Below, piece after piece: positions 1-4,499 of a stretch of DNA of 5,056 nt. The notes below the pieces were generated by a model, which saw only the letters and a list, made by a program, of their open reading frames with translations, had not been told where the DNA came from and made no database searches. Each line of letters starts with the position of its first letter. Positions within the stretch are counted from its first letter, which is position 1. The position numbers and the translations under genes are program-made. Origin of the DNA: an uncultured Verrucomicrobiota bacterium. Its GTDB lineage: Bacteria; Verrucomicrobiota; Verrucomicrobiia; Chthoniobacterales; SZAS-18. Location: NCBI GenBank assembly GCA_937871685.1, contig CALMOL010000366.1, positions 1 through 5,056 on the forward strand. The letters run 5' to 3'.

Positions 1-260
1 GGTGTGCTGGCGGCGGCGATCTTGGCCTTCTGCTTTTCTTTGTTGCGTTCGGCCACGTTGAGCAGTTCCAAGCCCAGCTTGTGCGCCGTGCCGGGGGTGA
101 GGCAAAGCGCCACCTTGAAGGACGGCCGGCCGATCTCTTGCTCGGTGGGCACATCGCGCCGAAGCTGAAGCCAGATGTGCTGGTCGTCGCTGTAAACGTG
201 AACGGCGTCCGTGGCGTTCACGGGTAGCGGGAGAACTCGCATCCCTTTGGGTGTTGCCAT
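1..260 (-). CDS. Hypothetical cassette protein, 3' end outside window
   Basis: An open frame reads from an ATG at 260 to the window edge, giving 86 residues with no stop. It begins MATPKGMRVLPLPVNATDAV and later reads HIWLQLRRDVPTEQEIGRPSFKVALCLTPG (split here as read), ending in a lysine/alanine-rich helix rich in E, K and N (about residues 68 to 86). I do not recognise the family. The middle looks like a compact alpha/beta domain with the pattern of a soluble cytoplasmic protein, and no signal peptide or membrane segment is seen. The start is the first ATG after the attC at 327-474, and no in-frame ATG lies closer to that site. There is no clear Shine-Dalgarno sequence. A TACAAT hexamer at 276-271, ten nt before the ATG, could be a -10 element of a nearly leaderless transcript, but no convincing -35 is seen. 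Confidence 0.6.
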   Translation of the reverse strand, partial: MATPKGMRVLPLPVNATDAVHVYSDDQHIWLQLRRDVPTEQEIGRPSFKVALCLTPGTAHKLGLELLNVAERNKEKQKAKIAAAST

Positions 261-326
261 GCAGTTTCGGATTGTATTCTAAGGTTATCTTCCCGACTTT
301 CGTTCTTGGTAGGGCGCGTAGGAGCC

Positions 327-474
327 GCCCAACGGACCCAAGTTCAGCGATCGCGCAATAGCGGCGCGGCTCCTGCTCGGGTGTGGCTGCGTGTGTAAGG
401 GTGGGTGCTAGCTGAGGTGTGGCCTACAGGAGTCGCGCCGCTGTGGGGCGGTTCGCTGCAGCGCGTGGTTAGGC
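327..474 (-). repeat. attC-like recombination site 1
   Basis: The outer boxes are GCCCAAC (327-333) and GTTAGGC (468-474), both fitting the attC R-box consensus. The left arm carries TTCAGCGATCGC and the right arm GCGGTTCGCTGCAG, so the right arm has extra unpaired bases. That makes it L'' and gives the site minus-strand polarity. The inner stem pairs 360-375 with 427-442 (16 positions, one G-T wobble). The loop contains the shared GTGTAAGGGTGGGTG. The site terminates the membrane-protein cassette on its right; the TAA of that gene lies inside the GTTAGGC box read on the minus strand. Confidence 0.8.
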
Positions 475-846
475 GGCGGCCGAGTTGTTAAGCAGAGTGA
501 CGGCGAATCGAAAAAGGGCCGCGACGATGGCTCGCAGAACGTGAGCCTGCTCAACGGCGACAAGCACCTCGGCGACCAGTTTGATGAGGACCACGCTCGC
601 GGCCCCAATCACGCCGATCCCCACCGCCCCCTGCCTGGCCTCCTTGACGGTCGGGGGCAGCGGGGCAGGCCCAAACTCAAACCAGCCCAAGGCAGGCTGT
701 TCGCCCGAACGAACGCGTCCCCGGCTCAAGTGGTCCAGCCTCACAAGCAGGCGCGCCGGCCCGCTCGGGAAGCTCGCAATCGCAAGAAAGAACAAGAAGA
801 ATGCGCCGATGATCCAGTCGCTTGGCAGCAGGGCTGACGCGATCAT
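469..846 (-). CDS. Small predicted membrane protein (cassette gene)
   Basis: This is a 125-residue protein from ATG 846, with the TAA stop at 471-469 falling inside the R'' box of the attC, a common cassette arrangement. It starts MIASALLPSDWIIGAFFLFF. Hydrophobic segments lie at about residues 10-27, 74-94 and 100-118. Between the first two is a loop of about 45 residues, rich in R, P and G, with a WFEFGPAPLPP stretch. I do not recognise a family; an inner-membrane location is inferred from hydrophobicity alone. The frame is open further upstream to 927, but those residues are translated from the neighbouring attC, so the start must be inside the cassette. A TTG at 882-880, which would add 12 residues, is an alternative. 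No Shine-Dalgarno sequence is visible before ATG 846. Plus-strand frames over the same DNA are also open, so the coding call is moderate. Confidence 0.5.
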   Translation of the reverse strand: MIASALLPSDWIIGAFFLFFLAIASFPSGPARLLVRLDHLSRGRVRSGEQPALGWFEFGPAPLPPTVKEARQGAVGIGVIGAASVVLIKLVAEVLVAVEQAHVLRAIVAALFRFAVTLLNNSAAA

Positions 847-885
847 GAAAGGACTGATGGCCGCGAAGTGGCGCGCGTGCAAGCC

Positions 886-1010
886 GCCTAACGGACCCAA
901 GCTCAGCGACCACTCGATGGCGGTCACGCCGGCTGCCGGGGGTTAAGGGTGGGTGTGGCCAGCAGCCGGCGTGACCGCCCGGAGGCGTTCGCTGCGGCGC
1001 GTGGTTAGGC
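886..1010 (-). repeat. attC-like recombination site 2
   Basis: The boxes are GCCTAAC (886-892) and GTTAGGC (1004-1010). The left arm CTCAGCGACC faces the right arm GCGTTCGCTGCGG, again with the extra bases on the right. The inner stem is an uninterrupted 18-bp inverted repeat (919-936 with 962-979), whose sequence differs from the GGCTCCTGC stem of the other sites while keeping the pairing. The loop keeps TTAAGGGTGGGTG. The site closes the cassette of the 159-residue protein on its right. Confidence 0.82.
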
Positions 1011-1018
1011 GGCGACGG

Positions 1019-1498
1019 TCAGCGGCTGGATGCATACGCCTCGAAGGCGGCCAGATACTCCGCGAACCTGCGCTCCGCTTCGGCGATGGTGCCGTAGATC
1101 TTCTCTTCCGCACAGATCACGTCCTCGTAGATCCAAAGCAGGTCGGTGGAGAGGCGGTCGGGTAGGTTGTCGCCGGTCGCTAGACGGGTGAGACGCCGCT
1201 GCAAATCGCTAAGCTGGAAGGCGCTGGCGTGATGAAGTGCCCAAGCGCGCCCGACCAATAGGTTGGCTGCCAACTCAGGTGTCTGCGTGCCCGGAATCTT
1301 CGCCAGCAAGCTCAATGCGCTGCTGACCGGGCCGTGAGTGCACGTGGACAACTCCAGGTAAACGAACGGCGGTGAAGGTTCCGCAAGGATGATGGTGTCT
1401 GCCCAAGCGGCGACCTCTGAAAGCTCGCAAATGCCAGTGAGCAACCCGAGGCGGAGGAACTCGGCCGAGTCTTTACGCGTGGGCTGTGCTGGTGTCAT
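1019..1498 (-). CDS. Hypothetical protein, 159 aa (cassette gene)
   Basis: The ATG at 1498 lies 20 nt from the attC at 1519, and the TGA (1021-1019) lies 8 nt before the next attC, so the gene fills its cassette almost exactly. The protein looks soluble and mainly helical. An N-terminal helix-rich stretch (about residues 11-37) contains EFLRLGLLTGI and EVAAWADTIIL. A proline-containing turn (PSPP, 41-44) follows, then FVYLELST and a series of amphipathic helices to about residue 156, with an acidic and aromatic region around 121-136 (WIYEDVICAEEKIYG). The pattern recalls families of short unknown helical proteins seen beside bacterial immunity or cassette genes, but I cannot name one and assign no function. 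No transmembrane segment or signal peptide is seen, and the Shine-Dalgarno signal is weak at best (TTGAGCG just before ATG). The compact fit between two attC sites is the best evidence that it is real. Confidence 0.8.
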   Translation of the reverse strand: MTPAQPTRKDSAEFLRLGLLTGICELSEVAAWADTIILAEPSPPFVYLELSTCTHGPVSSALSLLAKIPGTQTPELAANLLVGRAWALHHASAFQLSDLQRRLTRLATGDNLPDRLSTDLLWIYEDVICAEEKIYGTIAEAERRFAEYLAAFEAYASSR

Positions 1499-1518
1499 CG
1501 CTCAAGGCGCAAGGAGCC

Positions 1519-1667
1519 GCCTAACGGACCCAAGCTTAGCGACCGCGCAACAGGGGCACGGCTCCTGCCGGGTGTGGCCGCGGGTGTAAGGGTGGGTGCT
1601 GGCCCAAGGTGTGGCCCCGCAGGAGCCGTGACGTTGTGGAGCGGTTCGCTGCAGCGCGTGGTTAGGC
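1519..1667 (-). repeat. attC-like recombination site 3
   Basis: The boxes are GCCTAAC (1519-1525) and GTTAGGC (1661-1667). The left arm AAGCTTAGCGACCGC faces the right arm GCGGTTCGCTGCAGC. The inner stem ACGGCTCCTGC pairs with GCAGGAGCCGT. The long loop holds four G-triplets (1570-1572, 1582-1584, 1590-1592, 1594-1596). The site closes the toxin-antitoxin cassette on its right: the toxin stop is 5 nt from the GTTAGGC box. Confidence 0.82.
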
Positions 1668-1672
1668 GGCGT

Positions 1673-1966
1673 TCAGCGGCGGCGCGTGCCAAAGGACGAC
1701 CGCCGACGGTGGTGCCGAACCACAAGGACGCGCACCGCGCCCTCGACGACGCGAAACAGAAAGTGGTAAGGAAAGCGTGGCAAGTTGGCGCGACGCAAGC
1801 CGCGCTCGCGCTCGGCGAAGCGTCTGGGGCGCTGCCATGCGAGGACGGTGTGCTGGCGAAACTCCTGGTAAAACTCCTCTGCAAGCTCCAGACCTCCCAC
1901 GCCCTGGTAGTAGTCCATGATGGCCCGCACGTCCGAGGCAACCTGCGGATGGAAGACGAGGCGCAT
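1673..1966 (-). CDS. ParE/RelE-family toxin
   Basis: This is a 97-residue protein with the pattern of the ParE/RelE toxin superfamily. The N-terminal strand MRLVFHPQVASDV is followed by two helices: AIMDYYQ at 15-21 and LAEEFYQEFRQHTVLAW at 28-44. The core reads RRANLPRFPYHFLFRV at 58-73, ending with VRVLVVRHHRRR at 78-89. The arginine-plus-FPY block and the HxRR-like tail are hallmarks of the family. ParE members poison DNA gyrase and RelE members cleave mRNA on the ribosome; the sequence alone does not decide which applies. The ATG shares one base with the antitoxin stop (TGATG at 1968-1964), so the two genes are translationally coupled. The TGA lies 5 nt from the attC. The length is normal and the protein appears intact. 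Cytoplasmic, neutralised by its partner. Confidence 0.88.
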   Translation of the reverse strand: MRLVFHPQVASDVRAIMDYYQGVGGLELAEEFYQEFRQHTVLAWQRPRRFAERERGLRRANLPRFPYHFLFRVVEGAVRVLVVRHHRRRSSFGTRRR

Positions 1967-2187
1967 CAGGAACGGCGGGCAGCAATGAGGCCGTCAAGCT
2001 GCTCCAACGACAGGCCCGCCTGGGGGTTCGCGTCCAGCTCGGCGTCCCGGCGCAGTGCCTCGGCTGTGCCCTCATCCTCATCCGCCAGAAGGGGCGGAAG
2101 CGACCCCAACAGGTGAGCGGCCAGGGTGGCGCGCTCAGAATCGGGCAGATCAAAGGCGAGCTTCTCGACTTCGGCTATGGAGATCAT
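1966..2187 (-). CDS. Addiction-module antitoxin
   Basis: This is a 73-residue protein starting MISIAEVEKLAFDLPDSERA. The N-terminal helix pair EKLAFDLP-DSER-LAAHLLGSL (residues 8-30) is the signature of the unstable-antitoxin family usually paired with ParE/RelE toxins (Pfam addiction module component). The acidic middle (DEDEGTAEALRRDAELD, 35-51) and C-terminal GLSLEQLDGLIAAR, the usual toxin-binding part, complete a typical length. ATG 2187 was chosen because the conserved domain starts there. The frame is open to 2220, but those 11 residues are not family-like. The spacing to the attC at 2243 is about 50 nt, enough for a private promoter, as toxin-antitoxin cassettes often have. A weak TTGTGC/TACGCT pair with 16 nt spacing occurs there. 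The antitoxin-first order is the standard arrangement. Confidence 0.87.
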   Translation of the reverse strand: MISIAEVEKLAFDLPDSERATLAAHLLGSLPPLLADEDEGTAEALRRDAELDANPQAGLSLEQLDGLIAARRS

Positions 2188-2236
2188 GCGCCAGCGTAGC
2201 GAACGGGCAGAGCCGCACAAGGCGCGCCCCCACGCC

Positions 2237-2363
2237 GCCTAACAGACCCAAGCTCAGCGACCGCGCAACAGCGGCGCGGCTCCTGCCGGGTGTAAGGGGC
2301 CGGGTGTGGCCCGCAGGAGCCGTGACGCTGTGGAGCGATTCACTGAGCTTGGGTCTGTTAGGC
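2237..2363 (-). repeat. attC-like site 4 with mirrored arms
   Basis: The boxes are GCCTAAC (2237-2243) and GTTAGGC (2357-2363). Unlike the other sites, its right arm is not the usual GCGGTTCGCTGCAGCGCGTG. Instead 2343-2366 is the exact reverse complement of 2234-2257 (24 bp). The inner stem CGGCTCCTGC pairs with GCAGGAGCCG, and the loop has GTGTAAGGGG. One of the two expected unpaired bases of the L'' arm is lost; the other (GATTCACTG against CAGCGACC) remains. The site would close the short 2364-2519 segment. Confidence 0.8.
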
Positions 2364-2519
2364 GGCGGGCACTCCGAGGTGCGTCCTCCAGCGCTCCTGC
2401 ACGCGTCCCCGGCCGCGACGGCAGGCGACGCGCGCAGATGGAGGCGCCTCCTCTCACCGACTCGCAGCCAGCAGGCCGCACGGCCAAGACGCTCCCACCC
2501 CCAATGCCGCGGCCACGCC
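2364..2519 (-). other. Short cassette-like segment without a recognisable gene
   Basis: These 156 bp lie between two attC sites, so they occupy the position of a cassette. On the minus strand, one frame gives only about 20 residues from a GTG near the attC (MAAALGVGASWPCGLLAASR-like) before TGA. The other two frames run open through the attC and read as low-complexity R/A/P/G protein. The segment holds a 12-bp perfect palindrome GGAGGCGCCTCC (2440-2451). It may be an ORF-less cassette, a small RNA or a regulatory insert, or a decayed cassette; nothing decides between these. Confidence 0.45.
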
Positions 2520-2642
2520 GCCTAACGGACCCAAGCTCAGCAACCGCGCAACAGGGCTCGGCTCCTGCCGGGTGTAAGGGTGGGTGTCGGTAGGCAGGAG
2601 CCGTGACCCTGTGGAGCGGTTCGCTTCAGCGCGTGGTTAGGC
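2520..2642 (-). repeat. attC-like recombination site 5
   Basis: The boxes are GCCTAAC (2520-2526) and GTTAGGC (2636-2642). The left arm AAGCTCAGCAACCGC faces the right arm GCGGTTCGCTTCAGC. The inner stem CGGCTCCTGCC pairs with GGCAGGAGCCG, continuing outward as CAGGG with CCCTG. The loop is GGGTGTAAGGGTGGGTG. It is the shortest complete site (123 bp) and closes the cysteine-rich protein cassette on its right. Confidence 0.82.
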
Positions 2643-2655
2643 GGCGCGGCTACTC

Positions 2656-2919
2656 TCATTTGAGCGGCGGCTCTCCAGGGCGCTCATCAAAAAAGCAGTC
2701 GCACGAGATGACCTGCCCAAGACAACGAGGGCACTGCTCCACGTCACAGCCAAGCAGGTGAAGCGAGCCTCGCGGAACGCCGCAATCGTCGCACTTGGGA
2801 TGGTCGAGCGGCTCCTCCTCGTCGCCGTAGGGAACACGGTCATGTTCGCGGGAGTTGATGACAAGCTGAGTCACGGCTTGGGCGCGCTTGAAGTCCGCTT
2901 GCCATTCGGGGGAGCTCAT
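2656..2919 (-). CDS. Small cysteine-rich, probable zinc-binding protein (cassette gene)
   Basis: This is an 87-residue protein from ATG 2919 to TGA 2658-2656, 13 nt from the attC. The first 30 residues form a helix (EWQADFKRAQAVTQLVI). The second half is a metal-site region: CDDC at 43-46, H54, then CDVEQCPRC at 58-66 and CDC at 73-75. The CxxC pairs at 43/46 and 63/66, with C58, C73, C75 and H54 close by, suggest one or two structural zinc sites. The layout, a CxxCG followed by HxxGCDxExCPxC and ISCxC, matches a recurrent small bacterial protein type that I recall as hypothetical and zinc-ribbon-like. No DNA-binding or enzymatic role can be assigned. The frame is open upstream into the attC, but those residues are encoded by the site, so ATG 2919 is preferred. 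No clear Shine-Dalgarno sequence is seen. Confidence 0.78.
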   Translation of the reverse strand: MSSPEWQADFKRAQAVTQLVINSREHDRVPYGDEEEPLDHPKCDDCGVPRGSLHLLGCDVEQCPRCLGQVISCDCFFDERPGEPPLK

Positions 2920-2948
2920 GTCGGCCGATTGCGGGTTGCGCGAGTGAC

Positions 2949-3076
2949 GCCTAACGGACGACCTCAAGCTCAGCGACCGCGGAGTGCGGCGCGGCACCTG
3001 CATGGTGGGTGGCAAGGCGGCGGTGAAAGCAGGTGCCGTGACGCCCGGAGCGGTTCGCTACAGCGCATGGTTCGGC
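2949..3076 (-). repeat. attC-like site 6, one outer box degenerate
   Basis: The left box GCCTAAC (2949-2955) is intact. The right box is GTTCGGC (3070-3076), where C replaces a purine of GTTRRRY. The left arm CTCAGCGACCGC faces the right arm GCGGTTCGCTACAG. The inner stem GCGGCACCTGC pairs with GCAGGTGCCGT, where the CTCC/GGAG pairing of other sites has become CACC/GGTG with pairing kept. The loop is GGTGGGTGG and less G-rich. In cassette orientation the changed box is R'', the more tolerant one. Confidence 0.72.
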
Positions 3077-3196
3077 CTTGGACGTGCAATCATACCTGAC
3101 TATACTCGTCTCCTTCTGCGTGCGCCAGGGAGCCGCCGTCCAGTAGCTCCTGGGCTTTGCCGGATGCGGGGACGCGGCGCTCAATTTCCGTGGCAT
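3077..3196 (-). pseudogene. Possible truncated cassette ORF between sigma factor and attC
   Basis: Downstream of the sigma factor stop, a different minus-strand frame reads DATEIERRVPASGKAQELLD, then GGSLAHAEGDEYSQV, and stops with TGA at 3092-3090, 13 nt from the attC. That spacing is what the other cassette genes show. The acidic, EIERR-containing tail resembles the C-terminus of small antitoxins, but only loosely. The frame has no ATG, GTG or TTG start before it runs into the sigma factor gene as its shadow. It may therefore be the 3' stump of an earlier cassette gene, or chance. The stretch also contains a bulged hairpin (3125-3133 with 3146-3153) that is not followed by a T-run, so it is not a convincing terminator. 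Confidence 0.22.
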
Positions 3197-4423
3197 CTAC
3201 GGCGGCATCTGAGACATGAGGAACGCTCGCACGCTCGCGTCTTCGGTAAGTCCGATGGCGCGGGAGTAAGCGGCACGGGCGCCCGCTATGTCTCCGAGTT
3301 CCCGCAGCAGCCAGGCACGAGTGGCCCAGTAGGGTTGATGAGTTTGCAGAGTCCCGGTCGGTAAATCATCCAGCGCAGCCAGACCGGCCGCCGCGCCGCG
3401 TGTTTTCGCCACGGCGACCACGTGTCCAAGGCGTGCCCCAAGGGCTGGGGTTTGTCGAATCAATGCCTCATAGAGCCGGGCGATGGCTTGCCAGTTCGTC
3501 TCGCCGGTGTGGGCCCGCTGCGCGTGCACGGACTGAACCGCCGCCTCGAGCTGAAAGCGGCCCGTGCTTTGCCGGCGGGCGGCGAGGGTGAGCACGGTTT
3601 CGGCCTGCGTTATGAGCGCGTGATCCCACAACGCGGGATCTTGTTCGAGCAGCGGAACGTAGCGGCCAGCAGATAGCCGAGCCGCGCGCCGGGCATGGCA
3701 GTGGAGCAATAGGGCGAGTAGGCCGAGGGCTTCGGGTTCCTCGGGCAGAAGATGGACGAGCACGCGCGCCAGCCAGATGGCTTCCTCGGCGAGATCGTGC
3801 GTGCCGGCAGCCGTGCTCAGCGTGTCTTCCCATCCGGTGGTGAAGGCTGCGTAAATGGCATCGAGCACGAAGCTCTGGCGTTCCGGCCATTCGCTCGATT
3901 CCGGCACGGCGAAAGGGATCCCGGCATCGCGGATCTTCGTCTTTGCCCGCACCAGCCGCTGGCTCATGGTGGCCGCTGAAGTCAGGAAAGCTGGGGCAAT
4001 GCGTTCCGCTTCTAGTCCAAGCACGGTCTGCAACATCAGCGGCGTGCGCGCCGCGGGGTCGATGGCGGGATGCGCGCAGACGAAGAGCAGCTTCAAACGC
4101 TCATCGGGAAAATCATGCCCGGAGTTCACGGCGGCCTGCGCGGCAGCGAGGGCGTGCGTGAGGGCGTCCATGTGGCGGGCGTGGCGCTGGGTGCGGCGTT
4201 GCGAATCGATGAGTCTGCGGCGGGCCGTTTGCAGCAGCCACGCTTCTGGTTTGTCCGGCACGCCTTGACTCGGCCACTGCTGCAAGGCGGCGGCGAAGGC
4301 TTCGCTCAGGGCATCTTCCGCACCCGCCACGTCGCCTCCTGCGCGGCTTGCGAGGAAGGCGAGAAGCTGCGCATAGGAGTGTCGCGCAGAGACATCGATG
4401 GCTTGATGGGTGATCGCATCCAT
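3197..4423 (-). CDS. ECF RNA polymerase sigma factor, ECF42-like, with C-terminal extension
   Basis: This 408-residue protein directs RNA polymerase to its own promoter class. Sigma region 2 lies at about 12-78 (GDVAGAEDALSEAF at 30-43, then PEAWLLQTARRRLIDSQRR at 59-77). Region 4 lies at about 107-165 (DERLKLLFVCAHPAI at 107-121, helix-turn-helix ending ATMSQRLVRAKTKI). The remaining 240 residues are the group's extension: LDAIYAAFTTGW (187-198), LAEEAIWLARVLVHLLPEEPE (split; 211-231), LLEQDPALWD (258-267), GRFQLEAAVQSVHA (288-301) and a TPR-like end, PYWATRAWLLRELGDIAGAR (364-383). This order is diagnostic of ECF42 (DUF6596-type) factors, which lack a classical anti-sigma factor and are controlled through the extension. 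The DGPF partner gene lies 76 nt upstream, also typical. It appears intact and of normal length. ATG 4423 fits the family start; no Shine-Dalgarno sequence is close to it. Confidence 0.93.
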   Translation of the reverse strand: MDAITHQAIDVSARHSYAQLLAFLASRAGGDVAGAEDALSEAFAAALQQWPSQGVPDKPEAWLLQTARRRLIDSQRRTQRHARHMDALTHALAAAQAAVNSGHDFPDERLKLLFVCAHPAIDPAARTPLMLQTVLGLEAERIAPAFLTSAATMSQRLVRAKTKIRDAGIPFAVPESSEWPERQSFVLDAIYAAFTTGWEDTLSTAAGTHDLAEEAIWLARVLVHLLPEEPEALGLLALLLHCHARRAARLSAGRYVPLLEQDPALWDHALITQAETVLTLAARRQSTGRFQLEAAVQSVHAQRAHTGETNWQAIARLYEALIRQTPALGARLGHVVAVAKTRGAAAGLAALDDLPTGTLQTHQPYWATRAWLLRELGDIAGARAAYSRAIGLTEDASVRAFLMSQMPP

Positions 4424-4446
4424 CCGGTGGAATCAGCCACAAGAAA

Positions 4447-4480
4447 TTTGAGGGGGAAAGACCGGGCCTTCCTCCTCAAA
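4447..4480 (-). terminator. Intergenic hairpin, possible attenuator between DGPF and sigma genes
   Basis: On the minus strand TTTGAGGAGGAA (4480-4469) can pair with TTCCCCCTCAAA (4458-4447). This gives a 12-position stem with one A-C mismatch and a 10-nt loop. It is followed by TTTCTTG, a short T-rich run. The shape is that of a weak intrinsic terminator or an mRNA-processing hairpin, placed so that the sigma gene would be expressed less than the DGPF gene. The interrupted T-run makes strong termination unlikely. Confidence 0.35.
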
Positions 4481-4499
4481 CCCTCCTGCCGTCGCCGCG

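Larger units (their letters stand above)
1..3076 (-). mobile_element. Integron gene-cassette array (no integrase in window)
   Basis: Six attC-like sites at 327-474, 886-1010, 1519-1667, 2237-2363, 2520-2642 and 2949-3076 separate short minus-strand coding units. Each gene ends within about 25 nt of a site, and starts usually lie within about 50 nt of the preceding one, as expected of cassettes. The sites resemble each other much more than the genes do, which is typical of sedentary chromosomal integrons. The asymmetric bulged bases lie in the right-hand arm, which makes it the L''/R'' side and gives the sites the same orientation as the genes. No tyrosine recombinase, attI site or cassette promoter is seen, so the integrase is either outside the window or absent (a CALIN). 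A dispersed palindromic repeat family of another kind is the main alternative, but it would not explain the R-box consensus or the strand bias. Confidence 0.75.

Noticed and set aside
847..927. N-terminal extension of the membrane protein (MTAIEW...SLSLGPLGG)
   Set aside because: These residues are translated from the attC at 886-1010. SLSLGPLGG-type strings are read-through of the repeat and recur at other sites.
541..946. Open plus-strand frames over the membrane-protein cassette
   Set aside because: They run against the attC polarity, one continues into the attC, and their translations are low-complexity R/A/P-rich. The minus frame gives clear hydrophobic segments.
1495..2153. Long minus- and plus-strand frames overlapping the toxin-antitoxin cassette
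   Set aside because: They cross attC 3 or shadow the recognisable antitoxin and toxin, with no family-like sequence.
2254..2487. A 77-codon minus frame spanning the short cassette and attC 4
   Set aside because: About half is encoded by the attC, it starts at TTG, and composition is R/A/P/G-rich. It is more likely chance openness of GC-rich DNA.
327..3076. CRISPR array or REP/BIME repeats
   Set aside because: The units are too long and unevenly spaced for CRISPR, and genes lie between them. REP elements would not share the attC box consensus, one-sided bulges and gene polarity.
3125..3153. Hairpin as intrinsic terminator of the sigma operon
   Set aside because: The short stem is bulged and has no following T-run on the minus strand.
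3468..4442. Other long frames inside the sigma-factor gene
   Set aside because: All are shadows of a strongly recognisable ECF42-like gene.
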